Of a stretch of 64,000 nucleotides of DNA, positions 34,002 to 44,606 are shown one piece after another. Within the stretch, counting starts at the first letter, position 1; every line of letters starts with the position of its first letter. The notes beneath the pieces are model-generated. The model was not told where the DNA came from. It did no database searches and worked only from the letters and a program-made list of their open reading frames with translations. This DNA is from Bradyrhizobium sp. LMTR 3 (GTDB taxonomy: Bacteria; Pseudomonadota; Alphaproteobacteria; Rhizobiales; Xanthobacteraceae): assembly GCF_001693485.1 (NCBI RefSeq), contig NZ_MAXC01000023.1, positions 248,001 to 312,000 of the forward strand. Direction: 5' to 3'. The position numbers were made by a program, and so were the translations under genes.

Positions 34002-35612
34002 TCAGGCAGCGTGCTTCGCAACGCGGCGTCTGACGACGACCAACAAGGCTGCGGCCACAATCACGGTCGCCGGGATATCTCCAAGGCGAGCATAAACCGT
34101 CGGCGACAGCGCGAACGGCAGGCCGGCATCCAGCACGCCTTCGATGCCGAGGCCGAGCTGCGCCACAATTCGCCCCGAGGGATCGATCACCGCCGAGATG
34201 CCGGTGTTGGCGGCGCGCACCATCGGCAGACCTTCCTCGATCGCACGCAGCCGCGCCTGCTGCAGGTGCTGGTAGGGGCCCGTCGAATTTCCAAACCAGC
34301 CGTCATTGGTCAGGTTAACGATCCAGCCGGGGCGGTCGTCACGCGCTGCAACATTTCCGGGAAAAATCGCCTCATAACAGATCAACGGTAGCGCGCGCGG
34401 CACATTCGGTATTTCCATCGCGCGGCGCCGCGTGCCCGGAATGAAGCCGCCGTGGACTTTTGTAAGCTGCACGAAGCCGAGCTTCTCCATCCATTCCTGA
34501 AACGGCAGATACTCGCCGAACGGCACCAGATGCAGCTTGTCGTAGACCGACAGCACGCCGCCGTCATGGTCGATCACATAGATCGAGTTATAGGCACGGG
34601 AGACGCGCACGCCGGGCGGGGTGTCCGGAGCGCGCACCGAGCCGGTCATCAGCACCGTGCCCTTGGGCAGGAGCTCGGCGATCTGTGCCATCGCGTCGGC
34701 TTCGCGCGTCAGGAAAAACGGGAAAGCCGATTCCGGCCAAATCAGGATCTGCACGTCTCGCACGCCGGTGGACTGCGGGCCTGAAGCGCGGTCGGACAAA
34801 GCAAGGTATTTCTGCATCACCTCCGCTTTGGCGCCATAGTTGAATTTGACGTCCTGCTGCAGGTTCGGCTGCATGATACGTAGCTTGACCTTGGTCAGGG
34901 CCGTCGGCTGCAGCGACAGCCGCACGGCGCCGTATACTCCCATCGCCGCGAGCAGCAAGAGTGCCGCCACCGGCGCGATCCAGGGCCTGCGGCCGCGCGA
35001 TGAACCGTCGATCAGCGCCGCCGGGCTGGCAAAGATCGCAACGCTGAGGAAGGTCATGCCCCACAGCCCGATCAGCGACGCCGCCTGCGCCAGCGCCAAG
35101 GGCTCCGACAGCGCGTAGCCGAAGGCATTCCAGGGAAATCCCGATAGCACATAGCCGCGCAGCCATTCGCTGACCGTGAGCCCGATCGCGAGCGCCAGAA
35201 CCCGCGACGCATCCCGCGTCCAGATCAGCCGCGCCAGCGCGAAGCCGAGCGCCGGAAACAAGGCGAGATAGGCCGGCAGGCCGAGCACCGCGAACGGCAT
35301 CAGCCAGGCAAAGGTCGGCGCGTCGACCAGGAAGGCGTTGCCGATCCAGTAGAGCCCGGGCACGAAATAGCCGAGCCCGAACCAGAAGCCTGCCATCGCC
35401 GCCGCCGGCACCCCGCGCCATTTTCCCGCCGCCGCGCCGTCGATCAGCCAGACCACGACCGGAAACGTCACAAACAGCACCGGCCAGGCGTTGAACGGCG
35501 CCATCGAAAGAGCCGACATGGCGCCGGCGACGAGCGCGATCGCTGCGCGCTTCCAGCCCCAGGCCAGGATGATCGAAAGTCCCGCGACGCGGAATTTGCT
35601 GGTTGAGATCAC
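34002..35612 (-). CDS. lnt: Apolipoprotein N-acyltransferase Lnt
   Basis: 536 residues, inner membrane. Lnt adds the third acyl chain to lipoproteins. Six to seven hydrophobic helices fill the first 230 residues, followed by a nitrilase domain with its catalytic triad: Glu in IWPESAFPF, Lys in VYDKLHLVPFGEYLPF, and Cys in LICYEAIFPGN. The start is GTG at 35612, overlapping the stop of the upstream corC-like gene as GTGA, with GGAGCC upstream. Operon: miaB-phoH-ybeY-corC-lnt. Confidence 0.95.
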   Translation of the reverse strand: MISTSKFRVAGLSIILAWGWKRAAIALVAGAMSALSMAPFNAWPVLFVTFPVVVWLIDGAAAGKWRGVPAAAMAGFWFGLGYFVPGLYWIGNAFLVDAPTFAWLMPFAVLGLPAYLALFPALGFALARLIWTRDASRVLALAIGLTVSEWLRGYVLSGFPWNAFGYALSEPLALAQAASLIGLWGMTFLSVAIFASPAALIDGSSRGRRPWIAPVAALLLLAAMGVYGAVRLSLQPTALTKVKLRIMQPNLQQDVKFNYGAKAEVMQKYLALSDRASGPQSTGVRDVQILIWPESAFPFFLTREADAMAQIAELLPKGTVLMTGSVRAPDTPPGVRVSRAYNSIYVIDHDGGVLSVYDKLHLVPFGEYLPFQEWMEKLGFVQLTKVHGGFIPGTRRRAMEIPNVPRALPLICYEAIFPGNVAARDDRPGWIVNLTNDGWFGNSTGPYQHLQQARLRAIEEGLPMVRAANTGISAVIDPSGRIVAQLGLGIEGVLDAGLPFALSPTVYARLGDIPATVIVAAALLVVVRRRVAKHAA

Positions 35613-36727
35613 TGCGAGCCGGCTCCATCGCCGGAAGCCGGCGGCGTGTTGTCATTGGTCGGCGCCGTGCTGGTGTCGGGCGCGGCCTCGCGGCGGCTTC
35701 GCTCGCGCGTCGCGCGCGGCGCGGGGCGTTCTTTCCGGATCCCGATCCGCAGCCGCTTGACCCGCCGCGGATCGGCATCGAGCACCTCGATCTCGAAATT
35801 GCCCGGACCGGCAATGACCTCGCCGCGCACGGGCAGCCGGCCGACCTGGGACACCAGATAGCCGCCGAGGGTGGCGACTTCCTCGCTCGCCTCGCCAGTC
35901 ACGAATTCCTCGCCGATCATCTTGCGCGCATCCTCGAGGCTGGCGCGGGCATCCGCGATGAAGGCGTTATCTCCCTGGCGGACGATCGATGGCGGCTCGT
36001 CGCTGTCGTGCTCGTCGTCGATTTCGCCGACGATCTGCTCGACGATGTCCTCGATCGAGACCAGCCCGTCGGTGCCGCCATATTCGTCCACCACCAGCGC
36101 CAGGTGGATGCGCGAGGCCTGCATCTGCGCCAGCAAATCGATCGCCCGCATCGACGGCGGCACGTAGAGGAGCTTGCGGATGATGTTGGCCTCCGCCAGC
36201 GGCATCGCGAGGTCGACCGCGCGCAGGTCGAGCCCCGCCGGGAACGGCTTCTTGCGCTTGGGCTTGGTGGTATCGCCGACGCGCGCCTTCGCGGTCATGA
36301 ACGCCAGCAGGTCACGGATGTGAACGATGCCTTCGGGGTCATCGAGGGTTTCGTTGTAGACCACGAGCCGCGAATGCGCCGCGCTCTCGAACAGGCCCAT
36401 TAATTCGCCGAGCGGAATATCTCGCTTGACAGCGACGATGTCAGCGCGATGCACCATCACGTCGGCAATGCGCCGCTCGTTGAGACCGAGGATGTTGCGC
36501 AGCATGGTGCGCTCGATGGCGGAGAAGCCGGCATCGTCAGGGGTGGAAGTATCGAGCACGACCTGAAGATCGGCGCGCACCGATCCCGCGCTCCAGCCGA
36601 ACAGCGTGCGGATCGCCCGTATCAACCAACTCTCGGCGGTCGGACGCAGAACCTCGCCTTCCTGCACCACCACCGGCAGGTTGCGCGTGTTGCGCGGGTT
36701 GTCCTGTATCGGGTCGGAGTCCGGCAT
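35609..36727 (-). CDS. CBS-domain transporter-associated protein (CorC/HlyC family)
   Basis: 372 residues. A CBS pair (about 90-220, VMVHRADIVAVKRDIPLGEL and MRAIDLLAQMQASRIHLALVVDEYGG) is followed by the CorC_HlyC domain (about 250-330). No membrane helices. Related proteins act with Mg/Co export or ion balance (CorC) or have been called hemolysin C. The name hemolysin should not be taken literally. The start is ATG 36727, one base after the ybeY stop; an ATG at 36754 inside ybeY is possible. Confidence 0.9.
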   Translation of the reverse strand: MPDSDPIQDNPRNTRNLPVVVQEGEVLRPTAESWLIRAIRTLFGWSAGSVRADLQVVLDTSTPDDAGFSAIERTMLRNILGLNERRIADVMVHRADIVAVKRDIPLGELMGLFESAAHSRLVVYNETLDDPEGIVHIRDLLAFMTAKARVGDTTKPKRKKPFPAGLDLRAVDLAMPLAEANIIRKLLYVPPSMRAIDLLAQMQASRIHLALVVDEYGGTDGLVSIEDIVEQIVGEIDDEHDSDEPPSIVRQGDNAFIADARASLEDARKMIGEEFVTGEASEEVATLGGYLVSQVGRLPVRGEVIAGPGNFEIEVLDADPRRVKRLRIGIRKERPAPRATRERSRREAAPDTSTAPTNDNTPPASGDGAGSQ

Positions 36728-36728
36728 T

Positions 36729-37253
36729 TCAGTCCATCCGCTCCCGGCCTGCATAGGGGTCGGGAATGCCGAGCTGCGCGAGAATCTCCCGTTCGAGACC
36801 CTCCATGGCCTCGGCGTCGTCGTCCTTCTCGTGGTCGTATCCGATCAAATGCAGGAACCCGTGGACCGCAAGATGGCTGAGGTGATGATCGAACGGCTTT
36901 TCTTCCTCATCGGCCTCTTTCCGGGTGGTCTCATAGGCGATGGCGATATCGCCGAGCATGCGCGGCGCGTCCGCAGGCGCGCCCGCGGCCGGCTGCAGCG
37001 CCGGAAACGACAGCACGTTGGTGGGCTTATCGATGCCGCGCCAGTTGCTGTTCAGCGTGCGGATTCCGGCATCGTCGGTCAGCATGACCGCAAGTTCCGT
37101 ATCGCCGACGCCGGCATCGGCGATTTCGGCCGCCGCATTGATGGCGCGATGGATCACCGCCTCGGCCTCCGGCTCGGTCTGCCAGCAGTCGGCGACGACG
37201 AGCACTTCGGTGAGGGGAAGGACGGAAGACACGAGCGTTCCAGCGGTTTGCAT
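36729..37253 (-). CDS. ybeY: Endoribonuclease YbeY (16S rRNA 3' end maturation)
   Basis: 174 residues from the ATG at 37253. YbeY is a zinc-dependent RNase needed for 16S rRNA 3' processing and ribosome quality control. The metal motif H-x3-H-x5-H is in HLAVHGFLHLIGYDHEKDD, and the fold motif NSNWRGIDKPTNVLSFP is typical. A TTG at 37319 that overlaps the phoH stop as TTGA would add 22 residues without family support, but it cannot be excluded. Paired with phoH, as in most bacteria. Confidence 0.93.
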   Translation of the reverse strand: MQTAGTLVSSVLPLTEVLVVADCWQTEPEAEAVIHRAINAAAEIADAGVGDTELAVMLTDDAGIRTLNSNWRGIDKPTNVLSFPALQPAAGAPADAPRMLGDIAIAYETTRKEADEEEKPFDHHLSHLAVHGFLHLIGYDHEKDDDAEAMEGLEREILAQLGIPDPYAGRERMD

Positions 37254-37315
37254 TGCAATGTTGGGGTTGCGGCCCCGGCCTGCCGGCGGCAGGCGCGGGC
37301 GCGAAGAGTTTTCTG

Positions 37316-38371
37316 TCAAGATTTTCCGGTTGCCGGTTTCTGCGGCAATCCCTCATAGGCGGCGACGATCCGCGCCACCAGTTCATGGCGGATGACGTCT
37401 TCCGCGGTGAATTTCACCTGCGCAATGCCTTCGACGTTGTCGAGCAGCTTGCAGGCTTCGGCAAGCCCCGAAGCCTGACCGTTCGGCAGGTCGACTTGCG
37501 ATGGATCGCCGGTGACGATCATCCGGCTGTTCTCGCCGAGCCGGGTCAAGAACATCTTCATCTGCATCGACGTGGTGTTCTGCGCTTCGTCGAGGATGAT
37601 TACGGCATTGGTCAGAGTGCGGCCGCGCATGAAGGCCAGCGGCGCGATCTCGATTTCTCCGCCCTGCAATGCACGTTCCACCACTCGCGCGTCCATCAGG
37701 TCGTACAGCGCGTCGTAGATCGGCCTCAAGTAAGGATCGACCTTTTCGCGGAGATCGCCCGGCAGGAAGCCGAGCCGCTCGCCGGCCTCGACCGCAGGCC
37801 GCGACAGGATGATGCGATCGACTTCCTTGCGTTCGAACAATTGCGCGGCATGCGCCACCGCAAGCCAGGTCTTGCCGGTGCCGGCCGGGCCGATGCCGAA
37901 CACCAATTCGTGGCGTTTCAGCGCGCGGATGTAGGAATCCTGCGCCGCGGTGCGGGCGCGCACCGGACGCTTGCGCAGGTTGATGGTCTCGAACGAGGGT
38001 TTGGCGGTCTTGGCGTCGAACTCGAACAGCGAGCCCTGCGCGAGGACGGCTCGGATCGCGCCCTCGACTTCGCCCTGCGAGAGGTCGTGGCCTTGCACGG
38101 CCTGTGAATAGAGCGTCTCCAGCACGCGCCGCGCGGCGTCGCAGCCGTCACGCGAGCCGGCGATGGTGATGTGGTTGCCGCGGGAATCGACCACAACGTT
38201 GAGCCGCCGCTCGACCAGCGCCAGGTTCTGGCCGTAAGGGCCGACGAGGGCGGAAGCAGCGCGGTTGTCGTCGAAATCGATGACGACCTGGGTCTCGGGC
38301 GGAATTTGCATGTCGCGATCAAATTTGCGGCTGGGAGCGAGCGAAGATGAATCCGATGCGCTTTTTGGCAA
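37316..38371 (-). CDS. phoH: PhoH-family ATPase (PhoH-like, ybeZ type)
   Basis: 351 residues with an N-terminal KH-like domain (about 20-95, VVIDFDDNRAASALVGPYG) and the PhoH ATPase domain with Walker A GPAGTGKTW and Walker B AVIILDEAQNTT. It works with YbeY in RNA metabolism. The start is most likely TTG at 38371, because GGGGAG lies 8 bases upstream, whereas the ATG at 38311 has no ribosome binding site. It begins 4 bp after the miaB stop. Confidence 0.93.
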   Translation of the reverse strand: MPKSASDSSSLAPSRKFDRDMQIPPETQVVIDFDDNRAASALVGPYGQNLALVERRLNVVVDSRGNHITIAGSRDGCDAARRVLETLYSQAVQGHDLSQGEVEGAIRAVLAQGSLFEFDAKTAKPSFETINLRKRPVRARTAAQDSYIRALKRHELVFGIGPAGTGKTWLAVAHAAQLFERKEVDRIILSRPAVEAGERLGFLPGDLREKVDPYLRPIYDALYDLMDARVVERALQGGEIEIAPLAFMRGRTLTNAVIILDEAQNTTSMQMKMFLTRLGENSRMIVTGDPSQVDLPNGQASGLAEACKLLDNVEGIAQVKFTAEDVIRHELVARIVAAYEGLPQKPATGKS

Positions 38372-38375
38372 GGGT

Positions 38376-39794
<1,419 letters not shown>

Positions 39795-39883
39795 GGAACC
39801 CGGGGTGCTGGTGGAAATAGCGCCATGGCGGCGACTGCGGCTCAAATATAGCCTAAGTGGCCAAAAAGCCAGTGTTTAGGCCC

Positions 39884-39980
39884 GTCATTCCGGGGGCGCG
39901 AAGCGAACTATGATGCGCGTTTGCGCACCTGAGAATCTCGAGATTCCGGGTCTGGTGCTGGCACACCATCCCGGCCTGAC
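39884..39980. repeat. Palindromic repeat, CGTCATTCCGGGGGCGCGAAG family, copy 1
   Basis: Begins CGTCATTCCGGGGGCGCGAAGC and includes GAATCTCGAGATTCCGGGTC with a terminal CACCATCCCGGCCTGACG. A closer-to-perfect relative is at 52104-52178. This copy has an inserted ATGATGCGCGTTTGCGCACC segment. Lies between miaB and the glycosyltransferase gene. Confidence 0.75.
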
Positions 39981-39989
39981 GAGGCAGGA

Positions 39990-41915
39990 TCAGTTCACTT
40001 TGCCCCACAGATCGAAAAGTTCGGGCGGCGGAACCTCCACCCACTCATTGCCGAGGTTGATGCGGTAGGGGGAACTGCTCGAACCACCGGACAGGCGCCA
40101 CAACTTTGGATCGACCGGGCGGCCGTTGGCGCGCACCCATCGCGCGATCGGATCGAGCGCTGCCGCCTGCTTCGCCGGCGCCAGGGTAAATCCGCCAAGC
40201 ATCACGAAACGCAGTTGCCTGTCGGAGGCCAGGCGTTCGATGTCCGCAGGCGTCAGGATCGGATCGTCGCCGAGATATCCGCCCATCGCCATGACGGGCA
40301 GGCCCGTCGAGACAATGAGTGGCGCGGCGACGTTTGCGTTGGGAACCGCGACGAGAAAGTTTGCCGCTTCGCGATTGGCGATCAGGTAGCCGGTGAGTTT
40401 TTGGCGGCTGGCTTCCAGCCGCGATGTCCGCAATGCTGCACGCTCGGTCTCTGGCGGTGCGAGCAGCGCGATCATATTGGCGACGGGCGTCGCAATGTTC
40501 GGGCGCCGCAGAACGACGCTGGCGGCGGTCAATGCCGGCGAAACGAGCAGCGCGCCAATGGCCGCGACCACGAACAGTTTCGCCAATCTGTTTTGCGGCG
40601 GAAATAGATAAAGGGCAGCAGCGCAGATTGTGGCGATCCCGATCGACGTCAGCCACGTCAGGCTTAGCCAGTCAGATCCGATTCTGTCGGACTGCGCCAC
40701 GCATAGATAGGTTTGCCACCCGGCCGTGGCCGCGATGATCAGCGGCAGGTATGGCTCGCCTGCCTTCCATCTCGACCAGAGCCCGGCGACGGCGATGCCG
40801 GAAAACACGGCGAGCGGCGGACCGAGCACGGCCACGTAGTAAGTGTGGATCAGCCCGCCCGCAAAGCTGAGCACGATCCAGTACATCACGAGCCAACCGG
40901 TCCAGACGGCGGCGCTGATGCGGCGTGACGCCGGCGTGGCCGGACCCGATGCATCCGACCAGGCGAAAACGAGGCCTGCGAGCGCGAGCGGAAACAGCCA
41001 GGCGAACTGTGTTGCGGCCCTCGGCCGGAACAGGCGGAGAATACCAGTCGGCGAGTCATCCGTCATAACGGGTTGCGACCGGACTTCCGCGCCTGCAGGC
41101 GCCGCCTCGCCCGAGACGGCAGGGGAGGGGTTTGCCGAACTCGTGGCGAGGACGCGGGCCGCGCCATTATGCACCAAGGCGAGCTCCAGCATCGAATTGT
41201 GTTTGGTGCTGCCCGCATAGGGCCGGTCCCGGGCCGGCGCGAGATCGAAAAAGATTGCCCAAGACAGTGAGACCGCAACAAGGACGATGCCCGCGATGGC
41301 CTGTCGCCCGATATGCCAAGTGATGGGCGCGGCCGGCCGGGCGAGGCTGAACGTCAACGCCACGACCGGCGCCAGCACCAGCGCCGTCCCCATCTTCACG
41401 TTGAAACCTATGCCGATCGCGGCCATCGCGGCGCACAGCATCGCGAGCCTGCCGGTTTCGGCGGCCCGCATCGCAAGCCATGCGCCGGCCAGCAGCACCA
41501 GGATGAGACAGCTCTCGGTATTGTTGGAGCGGTCGACGGCAACATTGACCGGGCTGAGCGCGAGCGCCAGTGCGGCCATGACTCCAGCCGTCCTGCCCCA
41601 ATATTTCTCCACCAGAACGTAAACGAAGAGGATCGCCGCCAATCCCGCCATCACTTGCGCGAGCAGAATCGAAAGCGCGCCAAAGCCGAACAGTTTGGCG
41701 CTGGCGACCTGCAGCCAGATCGCCACGGGCGGCTTGTCGATAGAGACAAAGCCGGCAGGGTCGAACGCGTTGAAGATGAAATTGTGCCAGCTATCCAGCA
41801 TGCTGCGCACGCCGGCGGCGTAATATTGTCGCCCGAAATCGTTCTGCGAAAGCTGCCAGGTTCGCGCAAGCGCAGCCAGCGCTACGACGAGCGAGAGCGG
41901 CAAGACCGTCTTCAA
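39990..41915 (-). CDS. GT39 / ArnT-like membrane glycosyltransferase
   Basis: A 641-residue inner-membrane protein with about eleven to thirteen hydrophobic helices and a C-terminal periplasmic domain. The family motif FDPAGFVSIDKPPVAIWLQ and the preceding acidic loop SQNDFGRQYYAAG match the dolichyl/undecaprenyl-phosphate-mannose type (PMT/ArnT/YkcB). These use a polyprenyl-phosphate sugar to modify protein or lipid on the outer face of the membrane. Donor and acceptor are unknown. The start is uncertain: the best candidate is TTG at 41915, no ATG is near, and the ribosome binding site is poor. Confidence 0.82.
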   Translation of the reverse strand: MKTVLPLSLVVALAALARTWQLSQNDFGRQYYAAGVRSMLDSWHNFIFNAFDPAGFVSIDKPPVAIWLQVASAKLFGFGALSILLAQVMAGLAAILFVYVLVEKYWGRTAGVMAALALALSPVNVAVDRSNNTESCLILVLLAGAWLAMRAAETGRLAMLCAAMAAIGIGFNVKMGTALVLAPVVALTFSLARPAAPITWHIGRQAIAGIVLVAVSLSWAIFFDLAPARDRPYAGSTKHNSMLELALVHNGAARVLATSSANPSPAVSGEAAPAGAEVRSQPVMTDDSPTGILRLFRPRAATQFAWLFPLALAGLVFAWSDASGPATPASRRISAAVWTGWLVMYWIVLSFAGGLIHTYYVAVLGPPLAVFSGIAVAGLWSRWKAGEPYLPLIIAATAGWQTYLCVAQSDRIGSDWLSLTWLTSIGIATICAAALYLFPPQNRLAKLFVVAAIGALLVSPALTAASVVLRRPNIATPVANMIALLAPPETERAALRTSRLEASRQKLTGYLIANREAANFLVAVPNANVAAPLIVSTGLPVMAMGGYLGDDPILTPADIERLASDRQLRFVMLGGFTLAPAKQAAALDPIARWVRANGRPVDPKLWRLSGGSSSSPYRINLGNEWVEVPPPELFDLWGKVN

Positions 41916-42068
41916 TATCTGGCTGTCGGGTAATTTCGGAATGCGTCGCCGCCTCGCGCAGGTCGATCCGAAATTATCACCTGCGGGTCCCGCGCCCAGT
42001 TAACTCGCGGCAAGGTTGCTTGATCTGACCTCGGCAGCGACGCCGGACTTCAACTCTGCAGTGCGAAT

Positions 42069-42749
42069 TTAGTCGGCGTTTCGACCGATGCGCGCAATCA
42101 GGTCGGGCAGTTGCCGCATATCGTCGAACGTCGCGATGGCCCCGGCTGCGCGCAGCATCTCGGCATAGCCCGGCTGGCAATGGCTGCCGCCGTGAAAACC
42201 GAGCACAGTCATGCCAGCGGCGCGGCCGCCGGTGACGCCGGGAACGCTGTCCTCGATCACGACGCAGCGTTCCGGCGCGACGTTCATCTGTTCGGCCGCG
42301 AACAGAAACAGGTCCGGGGCGGGTTTGCCGTTAGAGACCTGCGAGGCCGAAAAAATATTCGGCGCAAACCGATCATAGAGCCTGGTGCGGCCGAGGCTAA
42401 TTCGCATGCGTTGATGCGAGCCGCTCGATGCCACGCAGACCGGCTGGGTGATGGCATCGAGCGCGCTGTAAATGTGTGGGATCGGTTCCAGATCGGCTTC
42501 GAACGTCCGGTGCAGCTCATCCCGCAATTGCAGATGGAAATCGTCGGGCAGGGCGCGGCCGAGTTCGGCCTCGACTTCGAGGTTGGCTTGGCGCGCCGAG
42601 CGGCCGAGGAAGCGGTGAAACACCTGCTCCGACGTGATCGGATAGCCGTGGCGGTTGAGAATTTCCGCATGCGCGCGGCACGAAATGACTTCGCTGTCGA
42701 CCAGCACGCCGTCGCAGTCGAAGATGACCAGATCGAAGTTCGGGTTCAA
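42069..42749 (-). CDS. HAD-superfamily phosphatase (beta-phosphoglucomutase/phosphatase-like)
   Basis: 226 residues with all four HAD motifs: FDCDGVLVDSE (nucleophile and acid Asp at 11 and 13), VASSGSH (Thr/Ser, motif II), a Lys in SNGKPAPD (motif III) and VIEDSVPG (motif IV). The helical cap at about 18-85 is of the C1 type. The substrate is a small sugar phosphate or similar, unknown. The only usable start is TTG at 42749, since an in-frame stop lies 15 bases upstream. It begins 12 bp after the fur stop. Confidence 0.88.
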   Translation of the reverse strand: MNPNFDLVIFDCDGVLVDSEVISCRAHAEILNRHGYPITSEQVFHRFLGRSARQANLEVEAELGRALPDDFHLQLRDELHRTFEADLEPIPHIYSALDAITQPVCVASSGSHQRMRISLGRTRLYDRFAPNIFSASQVSNGKPAPDLFLFAAEQMNVAPERCVVIEDSVPGVTGGRAAGMTVLGFHGGSHCQPGYAEMLRAAGAIATFDDMRQLPDLIARIGRNAD

Positions 42750-42761
42750 GTTGGCACGCGA

Positions 42762-43211
42762 TCAGGATTTGTCGTCGTCGAGCGGCACGCAATAAAGCTC
42801 CAGCCGGTGATCGACCAGTTTGTAGCCGAGCTTGCGGGCGATCTCGGCCTGCAATTTCTCGATCTCCTCGGAGGTGAACTCGATCACTTTGCCGTCGCGC
42901 AGATTGATCAGATGATCGTGGTGACTGTCAGGCATCTGCTCGTAGCGCGCGCGGCCCTCGCGGAAATCGTGCCGCTCGATGATGCCGGCATCCTCGAACA
43001 GCTTGACGGTGCGATATACCGTCGAGATCGAGATCTTGTCGTCGACCGCGACACAGCGGCGGTAAAGCTCCTCGACATCCGGATGGTCGACCGATTCCGC
43101 GAGCACACGCGCAATCACCCGGCGCTGTTCGGTCATGCGCATGCCGGTGGCGGCGCAGCGAGCCTCGATGCCGGTATTCTTTTGCGCAGACGGGGATTTC
43201 AGTACGGGCAT
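42762..43211 (-). CDS. fur: Ferric uptake regulator Fur (Fur/Mur type)
   Basis: 149 residues. The DNA-binding half shows TEQRRVIARVLAES and ISISTVYRTVKLFEDAG, and the metal-binding region is YEQMPDSHHDHLINLRDGKVIEF. The structural-zinc CxxC pairs of E. coli Fur are absent, as in alphaproteobacterial Fur/Mur. In Bradyrhizobium this protein regulates irr and Mn/Fe genes and can respond to manganese. The ATG at 43211 is chosen over a GTG at 43277 as it fits the family length. Follows tsaB-rimI, the common order in rhizobia. Confidence 0.94.
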   Translation of the reverse strand: MPVLKSPSAQKNTGIEARCAATGMRMTEQRRVIARVLAESVDHPDVEELYRRCVAVDDKISISTVYRTVKLFEDAGIIERHDFREGRARYEQMPDSHHDHLINLRDGKVIEFTSEEIEKLQAEIARKLGYKLVDHRLELYCVPLDDDKS

Positions 43212-43263
43212 GACTTTGGGGCCTTGAAGAGCAGGTCGGGGCTGTTGTGCCACCCCGCGCATA

Positions 43264-43749
43264 TTACGACAAGTCACGCCGCATCAGAAGCGCATTCAAT
43301 TGCTCCCCGCCGGGCTGCTGATAGTAGCGTTCCCGGCGGCCGACGACCTCGAAGCCGGCCCATTCGTACAGCCGCCGCGCCGGCTGATTATTTTCTTCAA
43401 CCTCGAGGAACACCTTGCGCACGCCGCGGCCGGCGAGATGGCCGAGGTGCGTCAGCAACAGGTTGCGTGACAGGCCACGGCCACGCTCAGTCGCGTCGAT
43501 GGCGATCGACAATAGCTCCGCCTCGTCGGCCGCCATGCGCGACACCGCAAAGCCGATGATCTTGCGCCCGAGCCTGAGACGATGCACGAGCGTGTTGCGC
43601 TCGGTCAGCATCACCTCGAATTCGCCTTCGCCCCAGCCGCGGTGAAACGATGCGCCGTGCAGTTGCGCCAAACGTGCCGCATCGCGTGGAATGGCCGGTT
43701 CGATCACCGAAGTGCCGCCGCCCCACCATTCGGTCAACCATGTCATCAT
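43264..43749 (-). CDS. rimI: Ribosomal-protein-alanine N-acetyltransferase RimI family (GNAT)
   Basis: 161 residues with a GNAT fold: LHGASFHRGWGEGEF, the acetyl-CoA loop ATERGRGLSRNLLLTHLG and EVEENNQPARRLYEWAGF. RimI acetylates the N-terminal alanine of ribosomal protein S18 in E. coli, and this copy is the one linked to tsaB. The ATG at 43749 overlaps the tsaB stop (ATGA). Substrate specificity is from family and position, not shown directly. Confidence 0.9.
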   Translation of the reverse strand: MMTWLTEWWGGGTSVIEPAIPRDAARLAQLHGASFHRGWGEGEFEVMLTERNTLVHRLRLGRKIIGFAVSRMAADEAELLSIAIDATERGRGLSRNLLLTHLGHLAGRGVRKVFLEVEENNQPARRLYEWAGFEVVGRRERYYQQPGGEQLNALLMRRDLS

Positions 43750-44444
43750 GATGCCGGCGGCTGTGCTGCTTCGGATAACGGACTTTTCGGCGGCTTGGCG
43801 TCAGGCGCGCGCAGATAATAGGGCCGTGCCGGTGAGCTCTCGGGATCGACCGCTGCGCCCAGCCACGCCACCCAGGCGATGTCGGGCGCGGCCTGCTGAT
43901 TGATTTTGAAAGGCGGCGGCGCATCGGTCGGCCAGCGCTCGGCGATCATTTTCGCCGCATTGCCGACCAGATGCGGCGCGCCGAAGCGTGCCGCATCGAG
44001 CGCTTCGGCGATCGGCGCCACCTTCGGCTTGACCAGCGAACTGCCGTCGCCGCCCAGCACCTGGAAATAGACGTGATCATGCCGCGCATCGATCGCGGCG
44101 ATGACGGGATGTTCGCTGCTCTCGCTGACGATGGGGGCGGCAAACACGGTCAGTGTCGTCACGCCCACCACGGGCTTGCCGGCGGCAAGGGCAATGCCGC
44201 GGGCGGCGGATAGGCCGACACGCAATCCGGTAAAGCTGCCAGGACCGGTCGTCGCGGCGACGCGGTCGAGCGCGGCAAAGGCAACGCCGGACGCCTTCAT
44301 GACGCGCGCGATCAGCGGCATCAGCGCCTCGGCATGACCGCGCTTCATCGCCTGCGATTCCCGGGCAATCAAACCGCCCGCGCTGGTGTCGAGCACGGCC
44401 GCGGCGCAGGCATCGAGCGCGGTATCGATGGAAAGGATCAGCAT
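43746..44444 (-). CDS. tsaB: tRNA threonylcarbamoyladenosine biosynthesis protein TsaB
   Basis: 232 residues of the ASKHA-fold family. TsaB partners TsaD and TsaE to make t6A37 on ANN-decoding tRNAs. Visible features: the N-terminal LILSIDTALDACAAAVLD strand-loop, KRGHAEALMPLI, and TGPGSFTGLRVGLSAARGIAL, the typical TsaB signature. ATG at 44444. The gene starts the tsaB-rimI-fur operon. Confidence 0.95.
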   Translation of the reverse strand: MLILSIDTALDACAAAVLDTSAGGLIARESQAMKRGHAEALMPLIARVMKASGVAFAALDRVAATTGPGSFTGLRVGLSAARGIALAAGKPVVGVTTLTVFAAPIVSESSEHPVIAAIDARHDHVYFQVLGGDGSSLVKPKVAPIAEALDAARFGAPHLVGNAAKMIAERWPTDAPPPFKINQQAAPDIAWVAWLGAAVDPESSPARPYYLRAPDAKPPKSPLSEAAQPPAS

Positions 44445-44505
44445 GAGGGGAGATATAGCAGAGCCGCAATCATTGCGTCATGTGTTGCGGCGTCGTGTGG
44501 TCCGC

Positions 44506-44596
44506 GTAGGGTGGGCAAAGCGCAAGCGTGCCACCATCTCACCATGCGGATAGGTCATGGTGGGCACGGCGCGAAGCGCGCCTTTGCCCACCCTAC
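44506..44596. repeat. Palindromic repeat, GTAGGGTGGGCAAAG family, copy 2
   Basis: Begins GTAGGGTGGGCAAAGCGCAAG and ends GCCTTTGCCCACCCTAC, with inner ACCATC/GGTGGGCAC arms. Same family as 2885-2976 and 53808-53889. It separates the nfu and tsaB genes, both on the minus strand. Confidence 0.8.
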
Positions 44597-44606
44597 GGCA
44601 TCAAAC

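Noticed and set aside
35609..36727. Hemolysin function for the CBS-domain protein
   Set aside because: The CBS plus CorC_HlyC layout fits an ion-transport accessory protein; no pore-forming feature is present.
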